A DNA stretch of 64,000 nt from Sphingobium sp. V4 (GCF_029590555.1 NZ_CP081001.1:1612001-1676000), one strand, 5' to 3'; positions 44,122 to 53,785 are shown, numbered from the stretch's first letter. Notes: a model not told the origin generated them from the letters alone. Numbers and translations are program-made.

Positions 44122-45192
44122 TCAGCCCAGTCCGCGCGCGATGAATGGTCCGACAAGGTTGGCGACCGGCAACGGCAATTTCTTCCAATATTCGATCCGT
44201 CGCTGATATCGGGCGCTGGTGGGATCGACGTCGCGCCGGGCTCCGTCCGGCGACCAGGCATGATAGACGAGCGGATGCGGTTCGAAGCCGAAGCTCCTCT
44301 TCCAGGCAGCCTGCCCGCTGCCGACCTTGGACCGGCCGAAGTCGAACCCGGTCATGCCCCGCGTCCGGGCATGGCCCATCAACCGATAATAGAGGAGTTC
44401 GTTGGACCGCAACCGGCGGGCATCACTGATGCCGCCGCCCCAATAGGGCATGACCCGGCCCCGATGGTAGAGGCTGAGCACGGCCGATACGGCCCGCCCC
44501 CCTTCCCGCACGATCAAAATGTCGGCATCCTGGCCGAACCGTTCCAGCACGGCGCGGAACAGGCGCGCGGGAAAGACAGGCGTGCCGAGATTGCGGACGC
44601 TGGTGGCGTAGACATGATAATGGTCGCGCAGATGGCGCCGGTCCCGGCCCACCTCGACCGTCAGCGCGGGATTGGCCAGCGCCTTTCGCAGTTCGGCGCG
44701 ATGCTTGCGCGGCACGGCCAGCAATTCGGCCTCGTCATCGGCGGCGATCGGGCGGCTGAAGCCGACATGCTGCCCTTCCCGCCGGTCCCAGCCCGATCCG
44801 GGTTCCACGCCCCCGCGCAATTCGATCGGCAGGTTTCCGCGTGCGCGCGCAAGTTCCTGCGCCGCCGCGGCGAGCCTTGCCACCGCGCGCGCATCGTCGG
44901 CCAATATGCCGCCATCGACCGCGAAGCCGGTGGATATGAGCGCCTGCCCGAAGAACGCGCTCTTGACGTGATGGAGCGGCAGGAAGCCGATGATCTGACC
45001 CGAAGGCGCGACTGCCGTCAGCGCCAAGGCCCGGTTTCCCGTCGCCTCCTCGATCGCGCCGAGCCACGCGGGACGATGGAAGGGCGTTCCTTCCGCATGA
45101 TCCAGCACATAGGCGTCGACCGCCTGCGCCTGCACCGGATCGCGCAGGTCGAGCATGGTTATGGCGATAGCGGCGCCGTTTCCTGCGATCAT
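44122..45192 (-). CDS. FemAB family XrtA-associated protein (copy 2)
   Basis: A 356-residue paralogue of the downstream FemAB gene. Shared blocks are TPFHRPAWLGAIEEATG, STGFAVDGGILADD, VRNLGTPVFPARLF and FDFGRSKVGSGQAAWKRSF. Divergence is clear across the full length, so this is not a recent duplication. Its start overlaps the deacetylase stop by 4 bp. Two copies may transfer different groups or act in sequence. Confidence 0.92.
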   Translation of the reverse strand: MIAGNGAAIAITMLDLRDPVQAQAVDAYVLDHAEGTPFHRPAWLGAIEEATGNRALALTAVAPSGQIIGFLPLHHVKSAFFGQALISTGFAVDGGILADDARAVARLAAAAQELARARGNLPIELRGGVEPGSGWDRREGQHVGFSRPIAADDEAELLAVPRKHRAELRKALANPALTVEVGRDRRHLRDHYHVYATSVRNLGTPVFPARLFRAVLERFGQDADILIVREGGRAVSAVLSLYHRGRVMPYWGGGISDARRLRSNELLYYRLMGHARTRGMTGFDFGRSKVGSGQAAWKRSFGFEPHPLVYHAWSPDGARRDVDPTSARYQRRIEYWKKLPLPVANLVGPFIARGLG

Positions 45193-46034
45193 GTCGCGCG
45201 CGCCGCTTCGGCATCGGCCAGGGCGTCGACCCGAGTCCAGTCGAAATCACCGGTCAGGCGGCGCAGCTTGGCCGCCATCACCGACAGATTGCTGTAATGG
45301 CGCAGGCGGGAGCGCAGCGGCGCATCGGCCACGCGCGGCTGATCGGGATCGATTTCCCAGGGATGGAAATAGATGATCGCGGGCCGGCCGGCCTGTTCGT
45401 TGACCTGCCGGATCGCCCAGCGGGAAAAGCCATAGGGCAGCAGACGGAAGAAGCCGCCGCCGCCAGCCGCCAATGTGCGCTTGCCCAACCTGGCGGTCGT
45501 GACCGGCAACTCCACCAGCGGCGAATCCTTGACCGGCTTCCAGGCGAAGCGCGGAGAATCGGGCCAGCCATAATGGTCGTGCCGGATCGGCGCGACGCTG
45601 GAGGAATAGCGATAGCCTTCCTCCGCCAGGATCGGATGCGCCCAGGGCGTGCGCGGATCGATGGAGAAGCTGGGCGCACGATAGCCGGTCACGGCCTGCC
45701 CGCTCGCATCCTCCAGCAGGGCGCGTGCCTTGCGCAGGTCGGCGCGGAACTGGTCGGGCGTGAAGGTGAAGACGCGCGCATGGTCGTAGCCATGGCTCGC
45801 AATCTCATGCCCGCCCATCGCAATGCGCCGCATCAGCGCGGGATAGCGCTCCGCGACCCAGCCCAGGGTGAAGAAGGTCGCCTTCACACCCGCCTGCGCG
45901 AACAGATCCAGCACCGCATCGGTATTGCGCTCGACCCGGTGGGTCAGCCCGTCCCAGTCGGCACGGTCGATCGTGCGCTCGAAAGCGCCGACCTGGAACC
46001 AGTCCTCCACATCGACGGACAGGGCGTTGCGCAT
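45189..46034 (-). CDS. XrtA system polysaccharide deacetylase
   Basis: A 281-residue NodB-fold carbohydrate esterase (CE4). Metal and catalytic motifs: ALSVDVEDWFQV (Asp pair at the N-terminus), GHEIASHGYDH (HxxxH), GYRAPSFSID (Arg) and IIYFHPWEID (His). It would remove N-acetyl groups from the polysaccharide or its lipid-linked precursor. No signal peptide is obvious. The ATG at 46034 gives the family N-terminus MRNALSVDVEDW. Confidence 0.95.
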   Translation of the reverse strand: MRNALSVDVEDWFQVGAFERTIDRADWDGLTHRVERNTDAVLDLFAQAGVKATFFTLGWVAERYPALMRRIAMGGHEIASHGYDHARVFTFTPDQFRADLRKARALLEDASGQAVTGYRAPSFSIDPRTPWAHPILAEEGYRYSSSVAPIRHDHYGWPDSPRFAWKPVKDSPLVELPVTTARLGKRTLAAGGGGFFRLLPYGFSRWAIRQVNEQAGRPAIIYFHPWEIDPDQPRVADAPLRSRLRHYSNLSVMAAKLRRLTGDFDWTRVDALADAEAARAT

Positions 46035-46056
46035 GGTCGTGTCACCCCGCCTTCGA

Positions 46057-47694
46057 TCAGTGCGCGCGGGCCAGCGCCGCATCCTGCCCGGCGTCGGCCA
46101 TCCGATCCTCACGCTCGACCCATTCGACCAGCATGGTCAGGACGCGGCGCAGCGCGGTATCCTGCTCCTCGGCGCGAAATTCGAGCGTGGAGAGGCGTTC
46201 CTCGACCAGGGTGAAGCAGTCCTTTAGCGCTTCGGGATCGACCGTCGGCACCGGCGCGCCGAAAGGCGCGTGGGCCTGGACCGCGCGCAGCGAGGCGATT
46301 TCGGCGCGCAGGGCGGCGATTTCGTCCTGCATGTCGCGGCGCAGCATATCGAGGGTCTCCTGCGGGTGGATTGGATCGACGATGTCTTCGTCCTGGTTGA
46401 GGGCGTGGACGGGGTCGAGTTCCGGTTCGTCGGAGTCCTGCCGGTCGGCCGAATGGCAGGCGACCGGCTCGTCCGGGGCGTCGACGGGCCAGACATCCTC
46501 GGTCGGCTCATCATGGGACGATGCGAAAGAGGGAACCGGGGACACCGGCTCGCTCTCCGCTTCGGCCGTACTGCCATAGGGAGCGGCGAAACGCGCAGGA
46601 GAGAGGAAACGCGGCTGATAGTCCTCGCCCTCCAGGTCCAGCGGTGCATCCTCATCCTGATCGACCGGATCGGCCAGGCTTTGCTCCGGCTGTTGCGGAT
46701 CGGCGCCCGGCTGCTCGGTCCACGCGGATTCCGACGCCTCCGCCATGGGGAATACCGGCAAGGGTTCGGCAGATTCGGGTTCAACCGCCGCCTCCTCGGC
46801 TTCCACCGGATCGGCCCCATCCGGTTCGGCCGGTTCCTGGGCCAGATCGAGCACCGACGGTGCGATCGGTTCGGGCATCAGGTCGACATCCATGCCCATG
46901 TCGGCGACCACGGCCGCCACGACATCGGCGTCGATCTCGTGCAATCCCTCGATCGCGCCCAGCAGCAGCACGCGGCTGACAAGCGCGTTGAGGCGGCGCG
47001 GCACGCCGCCGGTCGCGGCATAAAGGGCGGAGAAGGCGGCCGGGGTGAAGGCGGGGTTTCCGCTCCAACCCGCCACGCCAAGACGATGGAGGATATAGGG
47101 TTCGACCTCGCGCGGCATCATCGGTTCGAGATGATGGGTCGCGATCACGCGCTGGCGCAACTGTTCCAGTTCCGGCGATTTCAGCAGGTCGCGAAATTCC
47201 GGCTGGCCGAGCAGGAATATCTGGAGGAGCGACTGTCCGCCCAATTGGAAGTTGGACAGCATCCGCAGTTCCTCGATCGCCGAAATCCCCAGATTCTGGC
47301 CTTCGTCCACGATCAGCAGGCTACGCCGTCCGGCGCGCGCCTGGGCATGGAGAAAGCCCTCTATTCGTTGCAGGGTCGCCGCCTTGGTGAAGCCTTCCGT
47401 CTCCAGACCGAAGCTCTGCGCGGCGAGGCGCAACATGTCGTCGCCCTCCACCTGCGTCGACACGATCTTGACCGCGGTCAGGCGCGCCGGGTCGATCGTC
47501 TGCATCAGATGCCCGACCAGCGTCGTCTTGCCCGCGCCGATGTCACCGGTGATGACGATGAAGCCTTCGCCCTGGGCAAGGCCATAGCCCAGATAGGACA
47601 GCGCCTTGCGGTGCGTGGCGCTCTCGAAATAATAATGCGGGTCCGGCGTCAGCTGGAACGGGCGGCCCTGCAATCCGTAGAATTGATCGTACAT
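46057..47694 (-). CDS. XrtA-associated AAA ATPase with long acidic C-terminal extension
   Basis: A 545-residue protein. The first ~270 residues are the exosortase-associated ExeA-like ATPase: MYDQFYGLQGRPFQLTPDP, Walker A GDIGAGKTTLVG (about residues 50-61), Walker B RSLLIVDEGQNL, and the sensor region GGVPRRLNALVSRVLLLG. A further ~275 residues follow, first a very acidic Glu/Asp/Pro/Ala-rich stretch (about 280-440), then a helical heptad-like C-terminus (about 450-545). Typical family members are near 270-350 residues. It probably energises or regulates export or assembly in the cytosol. The gap to the outer-membrane gene is 23 bp. Confidence 0.92.
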   Translation of the reverse strand: MYDQFYGLQGRPFQLTPDPHYYFESATHRKALSYLGYGLAQGEGFIVITGDIGAGKTTLVGHLMQTIDPARLTAVKIVSTQVEGDDMLRLAAQSFGLETEGFTKAATLQRIEGFLHAQARAGRRSLLIVDEGQNLGISAIEELRMLSNFQLGGQSLLQIFLLGQPEFRDLLKSPELEQLRQRVIATHHLEPMMPREVEPYILHRLGVAGWSGNPAFTPAAFSALYAATGGVPRRLNALVSRVLLLGAIEGLHEIDADVVAAVVADMGMDVDLMPEPIAPSVLDLAQEPAEPDGADPVEAEEAAVEPESAEPLPVFPMAEASESAWTEQPGADPQQPEQSLADPVDQDEDAPLDLEGEDYQPRFLSPARFAAPYGSTAEAESEPVSPVPSFASSHDEPTEDVWPVDAPDEPVACHSADRQDSDEPELDPVHALNQDEDIVDPIHPQETLDMLRRDMQDEIAALRAEIASLRAVQAHAPFGAPVPTVDPEALKDCFTLVEERLSTLEFRAEEQDTALRRVLTMLVEWVEREDRMADAGQDAALARAH

Positions 47695-47717
47695 CTCTTC
47701 GTCTCCAAGGCGATCGG

Positions 47718-49322
47718 TTAGAAGCTGTAGCGCAGGCCGACCTGCCCCATGGCGCTGATGACCGTGTCGATGTCATCGGCCTTGACGCCGTCGATACCGA
47801 CGGACGCCGATGCCGACAAACGTCGGCTCAGCCCCTTGAAATAGCTGGTGAAAGCACCGTAGTTGAGGACATCGGGCCGTCCACCGCTGGCATCGAAATA
47901 GTTGATGTAGGCGACAGTATCGATGCTGTCCCGGTCGTTGAACATATAGGTCATCGACGCATTGCCGAACCAGTTTTCATCCCGCGACCCGCGGATCAGC
48001 ACGGTCTGGCCCTGCGGCGTGATGAACTTGCGCTGCGAATAGCCGGCGCCCAGTCCCCAGCCCCACGGGCCGCGCCGCAGCGCATATTGCGCCGAAACGC
48101 CGCGATAACGGAAATTGGCGTCGGTGATGCCCGACAGCGCGTCGTTGAAGCATTGCCCGCCGCCGGTGGCGGAGAAGGCGCAGCCGGTGAGGTCGCCGGT
48201 GAACGGATTGCGCACGACGTTGAGGTTGCTGCCTGACAGGGCGGCGACATCGGCCATGATCATCCGGCCGAAACTGTCGATGCCGTCGAAGACGACAAGC
48301 GCGAAATTACTGTCGCGCCCCTGCCAGAGGAAACTGCCCTGATAGGTCATGCCGCCATAGCGTTCGCCCACGCGCGCCTGAAGCGAGGTGCGATGGCTGG
48401 GCCGCCAGAGCACGCCCACGTCCCAGATGATGTCGTCAAATTCATAGACCAGCGCGCGCGGCGAGCTTTTGTCGGTGACATAGCGGCCGTCGCGTATGAC
48501 CGGCGCGCCCGTCGCGTCCAGCACCGGCGAGCGCTGGCTGATCTCGATGTCCTCATAACCGATGCCGCCGACCAGCGCGACGGTGCGCGACACCGGCAGG
48601 GTAGCGTCCAGCCGGCCCCAGGCGTCCTCGAACCGCTGGTCGAGCTGGCTGGCATCCTCCCGATCATAGCCGGCGCTGGCGGTCAGGCCGACCGGCAGCA
48701 CGGTTCCAGGCGCGAAGCCGACGGAGCCGAGCAGGCTGTGGGTCCAGCTGTCGGCGAAGGAGCCGCCGGGCAGCGCGCCGGGGAGGTCCGCATCGATATC
48801 GTCCTCCACCCGCGCATAGCCCAGCCGATAGGAGCCATTGACCGTGAAATCGCCGATCTGCGTCGTATAGGACGGGCCAACATAGCCGGCATAGACCTGG
48901 CTGGTGTAGCTGCTGTCGTTGAGCGCCGTCGCGCCCGAAAGCCCGTCGGTCCGAACGCGCGTCGCGAGACCGCCGGCGTTGAGCGTCAGCCCGCGGGCGA
49001 CATGGGCCTGCGCGCTCACTATGCCGCTGATGACGTCCTGGTCGGGCGTCTGGCTCCCCCAGCCGAAGCTGTGATTATATTGGGCGTCGATGGTCGCTTC
49101 CACGCGACGGCTCTGGATCTGGGCCGTCACGCCTGCCGTGACATTGGTATAGGTCAGCACGTCGCCATCGCCCTTGAGCGGCGCCATGACGACCTGGTCG
49201 ATGCCGAGATAGGGCACGACATCGAGCCGCTGCCGTGGCTGCGACGATTGGGCGAGCGCCGGCACGGCCATGGCGGCCAGCGCAAACATGGACGCGCCCG
49301 AAATCCAATGGCGCGCCGTCAT
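47718..49322 (-). CDS. XrtA-associated outer-membrane beta-barrel protein (TIGR03016-like)
   Basis: A 534-residue protein with a signal peptide (about residues 1-24, ending PALAQ) and a long series of amphipathic beta strands ending in an aromatic C-terminus (VGLRYSF), as expected for an outer-membrane barrel. The PYLGIDQVVMAPL start after cleavage and the position between kinase and ATPase genes match the PEP-CTERM-associated outer-membrane family. It probably forms the outer-membrane exit for the polysaccharide. Its start overlaps the kinase stop by 4 bp. Confidence 0.9.
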   Translation of the reverse strand: MTARHWISGASMFALAAMAVPALAQSSQPRQRLDVVPYLGIDQVVMAPLKGDGDVLTYTNVTAGVTAQIQSRRVEATIDAQYNHSFGWGSQTPDQDVISGIVSAQAHVARGLTLNAGGLATRVRTDGLSGATALNDSSYTSQVYAGYVGPSYTTQIGDFTVNGSYRLGYARVEDDIDADLPGALPGGSFADSWTHSLLGSVGFAPGTVLPVGLTASAGYDREDASQLDQRFEDAWGRLDATLPVSRTVALVGGIGYEDIEISQRSPVLDATGAPVIRDGRYVTDKSSPRALVYEFDDIIWDVGVLWRPSHRTSLQARVGERYGGMTYQGSFLWQGRDSNFALVVFDGIDSFGRMIMADVAALSGSNLNVVRNPFTGDLTGCAFSATGGGQCFNDALSGITDANFRYRGVSAQYALRRGPWGWGLGAGYSQRKFITPQGQTVLIRGSRDENWFGNASMTYMFNDRDSIDTVAYINYFDASGGRPDVLNYGAFTSYFKGLSRRLSASASVGIDGVKADDIDTVISAMGQVGLRYSF

Positions 49323-50239
49323 GACTGCTCGCCCCCCTTGGCATAATAGCTGCCGAAACGGCGGCCGCCCGTGAAGCTGACGGCGTTGAGCAGCAGTTGC
49401 ACCTGCGTTCCGCCCTTCAGCATGGCGGCGGCTTCGCGGACCGCGCTCTCGCTCGTCCGGTCGGCGCGCACGACCAGCAAGGCGATCGCGGCATGGCTGG
49501 CGAGTACGGCGGCCGGAGAGGCTGCGAGCAGGGGTGGCGAATCGAAGATGACGATCCGTTCCGGGCGCCCCTCGGTCAGCCGCGACAGCAGGTGCTGGGT
49601 CCGGGCAGAGGCCAGATATTCGGTGTCATTGTTGCTCCGCTGTCCGGCGGGCAACACCGCCAGCGACGGCAGATCGGTGCGGATGATGATATCCTCGATC
49701 GCGATCGACGGATCGGCCAGCGCGTCCATCAGACCCGGCCCGGCGGTCAGTCCCAGCTTGGCCGGGATGCCCGGCTTGCCGAAATCGGCATCGACCAGCA
49801 GGATTTCCCGATCCTTCTCCGCCGCCAGGCTGAGCGCCAGATTGATTGCGCAGAAGCTCTTGCCGTCGCCGCTATGCGCGGAACAGACGAGGATGCGATT
49901 GCCGCGCGGACTGGATTGCAACTGGGCGAGCAGGTCGCGCTTGAGCAGGCGGAACTCCTCGCTCATCGCGCTCACCGGACCGTCGGGCTGGAGATAGCCG
50001 GCCTCCGCCAGCGCCATGCGGTCGATCGGCTGGATCGGGCCGGTCCACGCAGGCGCGCGCATCGCCCGCGCATGAGCAGGAGCGGTCGCCTCGACCGCAG
50101 CTGCGGGCAGCGGCGGCAGGTCGGCCGAGAGGTCGACCGCTGGCGCGGCGCGGCCCTTGAGCGCGGCATTGAAATCATAGATTTCGGTGGCGCGCTCGAT
50201 CAGCGATCCACGGCCCGTGATGGAGCTGTGCTGGTTCAT
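49319..50239 (-). CDS. XrtA-associated tyrosine autokinase
   Basis: A 306-residue cytosolic BY-kinase-type P-loop protein. The Walker A variant is CSAHSGDGKSFCAINLA (about residues 120-136), Walker A' is ILLVDADFGKP, and Walker B is IVIFDSPPLL. The C-terminus carries only a short tyrosine pair (FGSYYAKGG) rather than a long Tyr cluster. It works with the adjacent chain-length determinant, as in Wzz/Wzc split systems, to control polymer length. The ATG at 50239 is 14 bp after the determinant gene. Confidence 0.93.
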   Translation of the reverse strand: MNQHSSITGRGSLIERATEIYDFNAALKGRAAPAVDLSADLPPLPAAAVEATAPAHARAMRAPAWTGPIQPIDRMALAEAGYLQPDGPVSAMSEEFRLLKRDLLAQLQSSPRGNRILVCSAHSGDGKSFCAINLALSLAAEKDREILLVDADFGKPGIPAKLGLTAGPGLMDALADPSIAIEDIIIRTDLPSLAVLPAGQRSNNDTEYLASARTQHLLSRLTEGRPERIVIFDSPPLLAASPAAVLASHAAIALLVVRADRTSESAVREAAAMLKGGTQVQLLLNAVSFTGGRRFGSYYAKGGEQS

Positions 50240-50253
50240 GGTTTTCCGATCCT

Positions 50254-51774
50254 TCACGCCATGCCACGCTGGACAAATTCGACGACGATCAGCAGCAGGC
50301 AGACAGCGGCCAGGCCGCCGCTGGCGCCGGCGAACCATTTGAGCCGCTGCCGTTCGACCGCGACCTGCGCGGCGTTGCGCATCTGGCTGATCGAACCGGC
50401 CACAGGCAGGCCGATCGCCTTTTCGAGCCGGGCGGCGGTAGAGAAGCTGCCCTTGAGCTGGCCCATGGCGAAAGCCACACCGATCCCTGCGCCGATGCCC
50501 AGTATCAGCACGCCCAGCAGCAGCAGCGGCCGGTTGGGCGCGGATGGCGCGGTCGGGGCGCTGGGCGGCTGGATGACACGGAACTGGACGGAGCCGGTCT
50601 CGGTCTTGACCTCGCCGCGCAGCCGGATTTCCTCCCGGTCGGACATGAGCTTGTCATATTGAGTCTTGAGCGCCGCATAGTCGCTGTCGAGCTTTTCCTG
50701 CTCGGACGCGACGCCGGGTTCATCGACCTGGCGCGACATCATGGTGTTGAGATCGGCCTGAAGCTGCGCCTTGCGCGTCTGGAGCGCCTGCACGGTCGCT
50801 GCGCGCTCGGCCTGCATCGACTTGATCGATAGATAGGCGGGATTGGGCGTGCCGCCACCGCCGCTTGCGCTGCCGCCGCCCGCGCGACGCAGGGCATCGA
50901 CTTCGCGCTGGGCCGCGATGACGTCGGGATGGCTAGCGGTCCAGCCGCGCGCGCGCATCGATGCGAGGTTGGATTGCGCCTGCGACAGCGCCGAGGGGCC
51001 GCCGGACGCACCCATGCCCGGAAGGGTCTGCGGCGTGCCGGCCAGCTGGCCGTTCATCGCGGACAGCGCGCTCTGCGCCTGGACCAGCTGCGAATCGAGC
51101 TGGTTGATCTCCATCCGCGCGGCGTCCATGCGCTGGCTGATGGAACCGGCGCCCGGCAACAGCCCGACATAGCGCTGGGCGAATTCGACGCGACGCTGGT
51201 CGGCGGCTTCCAGTTGCTTGCCGCGCGCGGCGATCTGCTGGTCGAGGAAAGCCAGGCTCTGCTTGGTTTCGTTGCGGTCGCCCGAGAGATTTTCTTCCTG
51301 GAAGATGTCGATCAGCTTCTGCACGATCTGTTGCGCAATACGCGCGTTGGCACCGTCCGACAGGCCCGAATCGGCCGAGATGGCGCTGATGTCGATCATG
51401 CTGGGATCGGCCTGCGCCATGACGGTGATATTCTCGCGCAGCCTGGTGATCTTCGCCGCGATGTCGCGCGGGCCGGCGACGGTCTGCGACAGATCGGTTT
51501 CGCGCACGACCTTTTCCAGATTTTCCGCGCTGGCGAGCGTACTGCGCACCCGGTCGAGATCCTGTTGCGACTGGACCTGAGTGATGCCCAGCTTGTCCTC
51601 CAGCAGCGACTGCGTGTTCACATAGACCCGCGCCTTGGACTGGTAGCTGTTGGGGATCAGCGCCACGCCCAGCCAACCGAGCATACAAACGCCCCAGGCG
51701 ACGCCGAGAGCGATCCAGCGCCGGTTCCAGATGCCGTGAAGCAGAACCATCAGTTCGTCGTAAAGGCCCGCCAT
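50254..51774 (-). CDS. XrtA system polysaccharide chain-length determinant (Wzz type)
   Basis: A 506-residue inner-membrane polysaccharide co-polymerase. There are two membrane spans near the ends (about residues 18-38 and 420-440, LLLLGVLILGIGAGIGVAFAMG), with a long periplasmic helical, Gln/Ala-rich coiled-coil region between and a Pro-rich segment (PPSAPTAPSAP) just before the second span. A last hydrophobic stretch lies near residue 485. It is 2 bp from the export gene and 14 bp from its partner kinase. Confidence 0.93.
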   Translation of the reverse strand: MAGLYDELMVLLHGIWNRRWIALGVAWGVCMLGWLGVALIPNSYQSKARVYVNTQSLLEDKLGITQVQSQQDLDRVRSTLASAENLEKVVRETDLSQTVAGPRDIAAKITRLRENITVMAQADPSMIDISAISADSGLSDGANARIAQQIVQKLIDIFQEENLSGDRNETKQSLAFLDQQIAARGKQLEAADQRRVEFAQRYVGLLPGAGSISQRMDAARMEINQLDSQLVQAQSALSAMNGQLAGTPQTLPGMGASGGPSALSQAQSNLASMRARGWTASHPDVIAAQREVDALRRAGGGSASGGGGTPNPAYLSIKSMQAERAATVQALQTRKAQLQADLNTMMSRQVDEPGVASEQEKLDSDYAALKTQYDKLMSDREEIRLRGEVKTETGSVQFRVIQPPSAPTAPSAPNRPLLLLGVLILGIGAGIGVAFAMGQLKGSFSTAARLEKAIGLPVAGSISQMRNAAQVAVERQRLKWFAGASGGLAAVCLLLIVVEFVQRGMA

Positions 51775-51776
51775 GG

Positions 51777-52421
51777 TCAGAACATGCTTTCGGGAATGAT
51801 GATGACGTCGCCGGGCGCCAGCATGACGTTGGCACGGGTTTCCCCCTTCTTGAGCAGGTCGTTCAGGCGCACCTGATATTCCTTCTGCTTGCCCGTATCC
51901 TTGTCGAAGCGCACCAGTCGCGCGCGATTGCCCGCGGCAAATTCGCTGAGGCCGCCCACCGCGATCATCGCATCGAGCAGGGTCATGTTGGCGCGATAGG
52001 GAATGGAAGCCGGCTTTTCCGTCGCCCCCACGATCCGGACCTGCTGGCTGAAGGTGCCGCTGAAATTGTTGACGATCACCGACACCAGCGGATTTTCGAT
52101 ATATTGGGTCAGCGCCAGCTTGATGTCGTCGGCCAGCATTTTGGGCGTCTTGCCCACGGCTGGCATGTCGGTGATGAGCGGCGTGGTGATGCGACCGTCG
52201 GGGCGCACCTGAACCTTCGCGCCCAGTTCGGGATTGCGCCAGACGAAGATGGTGAGATCATCGAGCGGGCCGATGACATATTCCTCGCCCGGCCCCTCCT
52301 GCGTCGAGACGAAGGAGGCCGGGGGCAATTGCGGCCCGGACGGCCCGGAGGCGCAGCCCGACAAGGCGACGGCGGGCAGCGATGCACCGAGCAGAAGCCT
52401 GGAAACCGGCACGAAACGCAT
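51777..52421 (-). CDS. XrtA system exopolysaccharide export lipoprotein (Wza-like)
   Basis: A 214-residue outer-membrane polysaccharide export protein. The lipobox VALSGC places the lipidated Cys near residue 23. The poly-export domain starts EEYVIGPLDDLTIFVWRNPEL, and an SLBB-like domain follows to the C-terminus (PGDVIIIPESMF). The ATG at 52421 follows AAGGGG; the ATG at 52445 would lengthen the signal unusually. It is the first gene of the long operon and probably forms the outer-membrane channel with the TIGR03016-type barrel. Confidence 0.92.
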   Translation of the reverse strand: MRFVPVSRLLLGASLPAVALSGCASGPSGPQLPPASFVSTQEGPGEEYVIGPLDDLTIFVWRNPELGAKVQVRPDGRITTPLITDMPAVGKTPKMLADDIKLALTQYIENPLVSVIVNNFSGTFSQQVRIVGATEKPASIPYRANMTLLDAMIAVGGLSEFAAGNRARLVRFDKDTGKQKEYQVRLNDLLKKGETRANVMLAPGDVIIIPESMF

Positions 52422-52552
52422 ATTTTCACCCCTTGTCGTGGCCATGCGCCATCGGCCGCCAAAGAGAAGAGGCGGCCCGAGGGAACAGGGCTTTGGGCTT
52501 CTTCTTGCCCCGAAAGGGTAAAGATACCGTTAGGAGTTAAGTCCCGAGCAAA
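52422..52552 (-). promoter_or_regulatory. Leader/promoter region of the XrtA operon with hairpin
   Basis: This 131-bp gap separates the decarboxylase from the export gene. A perfect 7-bp stem with a 10-nt loop (GGCCGCC at 52454-52460, GGCGGCC at 52471-52477) lies in the predicted leader, 33-56 nt before the start. Upstream is a short AT-richer stretch, but no convincing -35/-10 pair could be assigned. Confidence 0.4.
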
Positions 52553-53785
52553 TCAGCCAAGTAAAAGTTCGCGGGGACTTGGGTGGCCAAGGAAGGCGGC
52601 GGGGCTGGCCGATGCGCCATAGGCTCCGGCAAGGAAGATGGCGATGAGATCGCCCTCCTCCACCGGCGGCAGGGCTACCTTGTCCCCCAGCCGGTCGATC
52701 GGCGTGCAGAGGCATCCCACGACCGTTACCGGTTCCGCCGCCGGGGCGACGCCGAAACGGTTTGCGACCGCGATCGGATAGTTGCGCCGCACGACCGTGC
52801 CGAAATTGCCGCTGGCGGCGAGTTGATGGTGCAGGCCGCCGTCGACAACGACGAAGGTTTCACCCTGGCTGATCTTCACGTCGACCACGCGCGTCAGATA
52901 GACGCCCGCCTCGCCGACCAGCCAGCGGCCAAGTTCGATCGCGAAGCCGCTGCCGCGGAGAATGTCGGCCCTCTGCTCCAGAGCCGTGTCGAGCGCCGTG
53001 CCGATCGGCCGGATGTCGAGCCGCTGATCGCCGGGGAAATAAGGGATGCCGAAGCCGCCGCCCAGATTGACCAGCGCCGGGCTGGCGCCCACATCGTCGG
53101 ACAGGCGTGCGGCAAGTGCGATGGTCGCGGCCTGGGTTTCGATGATCGCCAGCGGATCCAGATTCTGGCTGCCCGCGAAGATATGCCAGCCCTGCCACGC
53201 CGCCCCGGCGTCGATCACCATGCGGGCGAGCGCCGCCGCCCGGTCCGCATCGACGCCGAAGGGCTTGGCGCCGCCACCCATACGCATCCCCGACCCCTTG
53301 AGATCGAAGTCGGGATTGACGCGGACGGCAAGGCGCGGCGTCTTGCCGATCGCGTCGGCCACGGCCAGAGCGCGGCGCGCCTCCCCTTCCGATTCGAGAT
53401 TGATGGTCACGCCCGCGAAGATGGCGGCGGACAATTCGTCATTGCGCTTGCCCGGCCCGGCGAAGCTGATGCGATCGTGCGCCATTTCAGCTTCGAGCGC
53501 CATGTCCATTTCGCCACCCGAAGCGATGTCGAAACCGTCGACCAGATGCGCCATGCGCGCCAGCAGCGGGACGAAGGGATTGGCCTTGATCGCATAATGA
53601 AGATGGAGCGTATCCGGCATGGCGTCTCGGAAATGGCGGACCTGCGCCTCGACGATCGCCATGTCATAGACGAAGAGCGGCGTGTCGCCCGCCTCGTCCA
53701 CCAGGCTTTCCGCGCCGCAGTCGCCGATCAGCAGCATGTCGTCCTCGGCATCGAACCAGGACGGGATCGGACCCATGGGCTTCAT
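52553..53785 (-). CDS. PLP-dependent decarboxylase, exosortase A system-associated
   Basis: A 410-residue fold-type III (alanine-racemase-like) decarboxylase related to ornithine/diaminopimelate decarboxylases. The PLP lysine is in LHYAIKANP (about residue 68), the phosphate loop is NLGGGFGIPYFP, and the C-terminal substrate region has VGCLCTPIDRL with the conserved cysteine of this class. It would decarboxylate an amino acid, giving an amine. Its start overlaps the ligase stop (ATGA), so both act in one pathway feeding the XrtA locus. The substrate is unknown. Confidence 0.93.
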   Translation of the reverse strand: MKPMGPIPSWFDAEDDMLLIGDCGAESLVDEAGDTPLFVYDMAIVEAQVRHFRDAMPDTLHLHYAIKANPFVPLLARMAHLVDGFDIASGGEMDMALEAEMAHDRISFAGPGKRNDELSAAIFAGVTINLESEGEARRALAVADAIGKTPRLAVRVNPDFDLKGSGMRMGGGAKPFGVDADRAAALARMVIDAGAAWQGWHIFAGSQNLDPLAIIETQAATIALAARLSDDVGASPALVNLGGGFGIPYFPGDQRLDIRPIGTALDTALEQRADILRGSGFAIELGRWLVGEAGVYLTRVVDVKISQGETFVVVDGGLHHQLAASGNFGTVVRRNYPIAVANRFGVAPAAEPVTVVGCLCTPIDRLGDKVALPPVEEGDLIAIFLAGAYGASASPAAFLGHPSPRELLLG

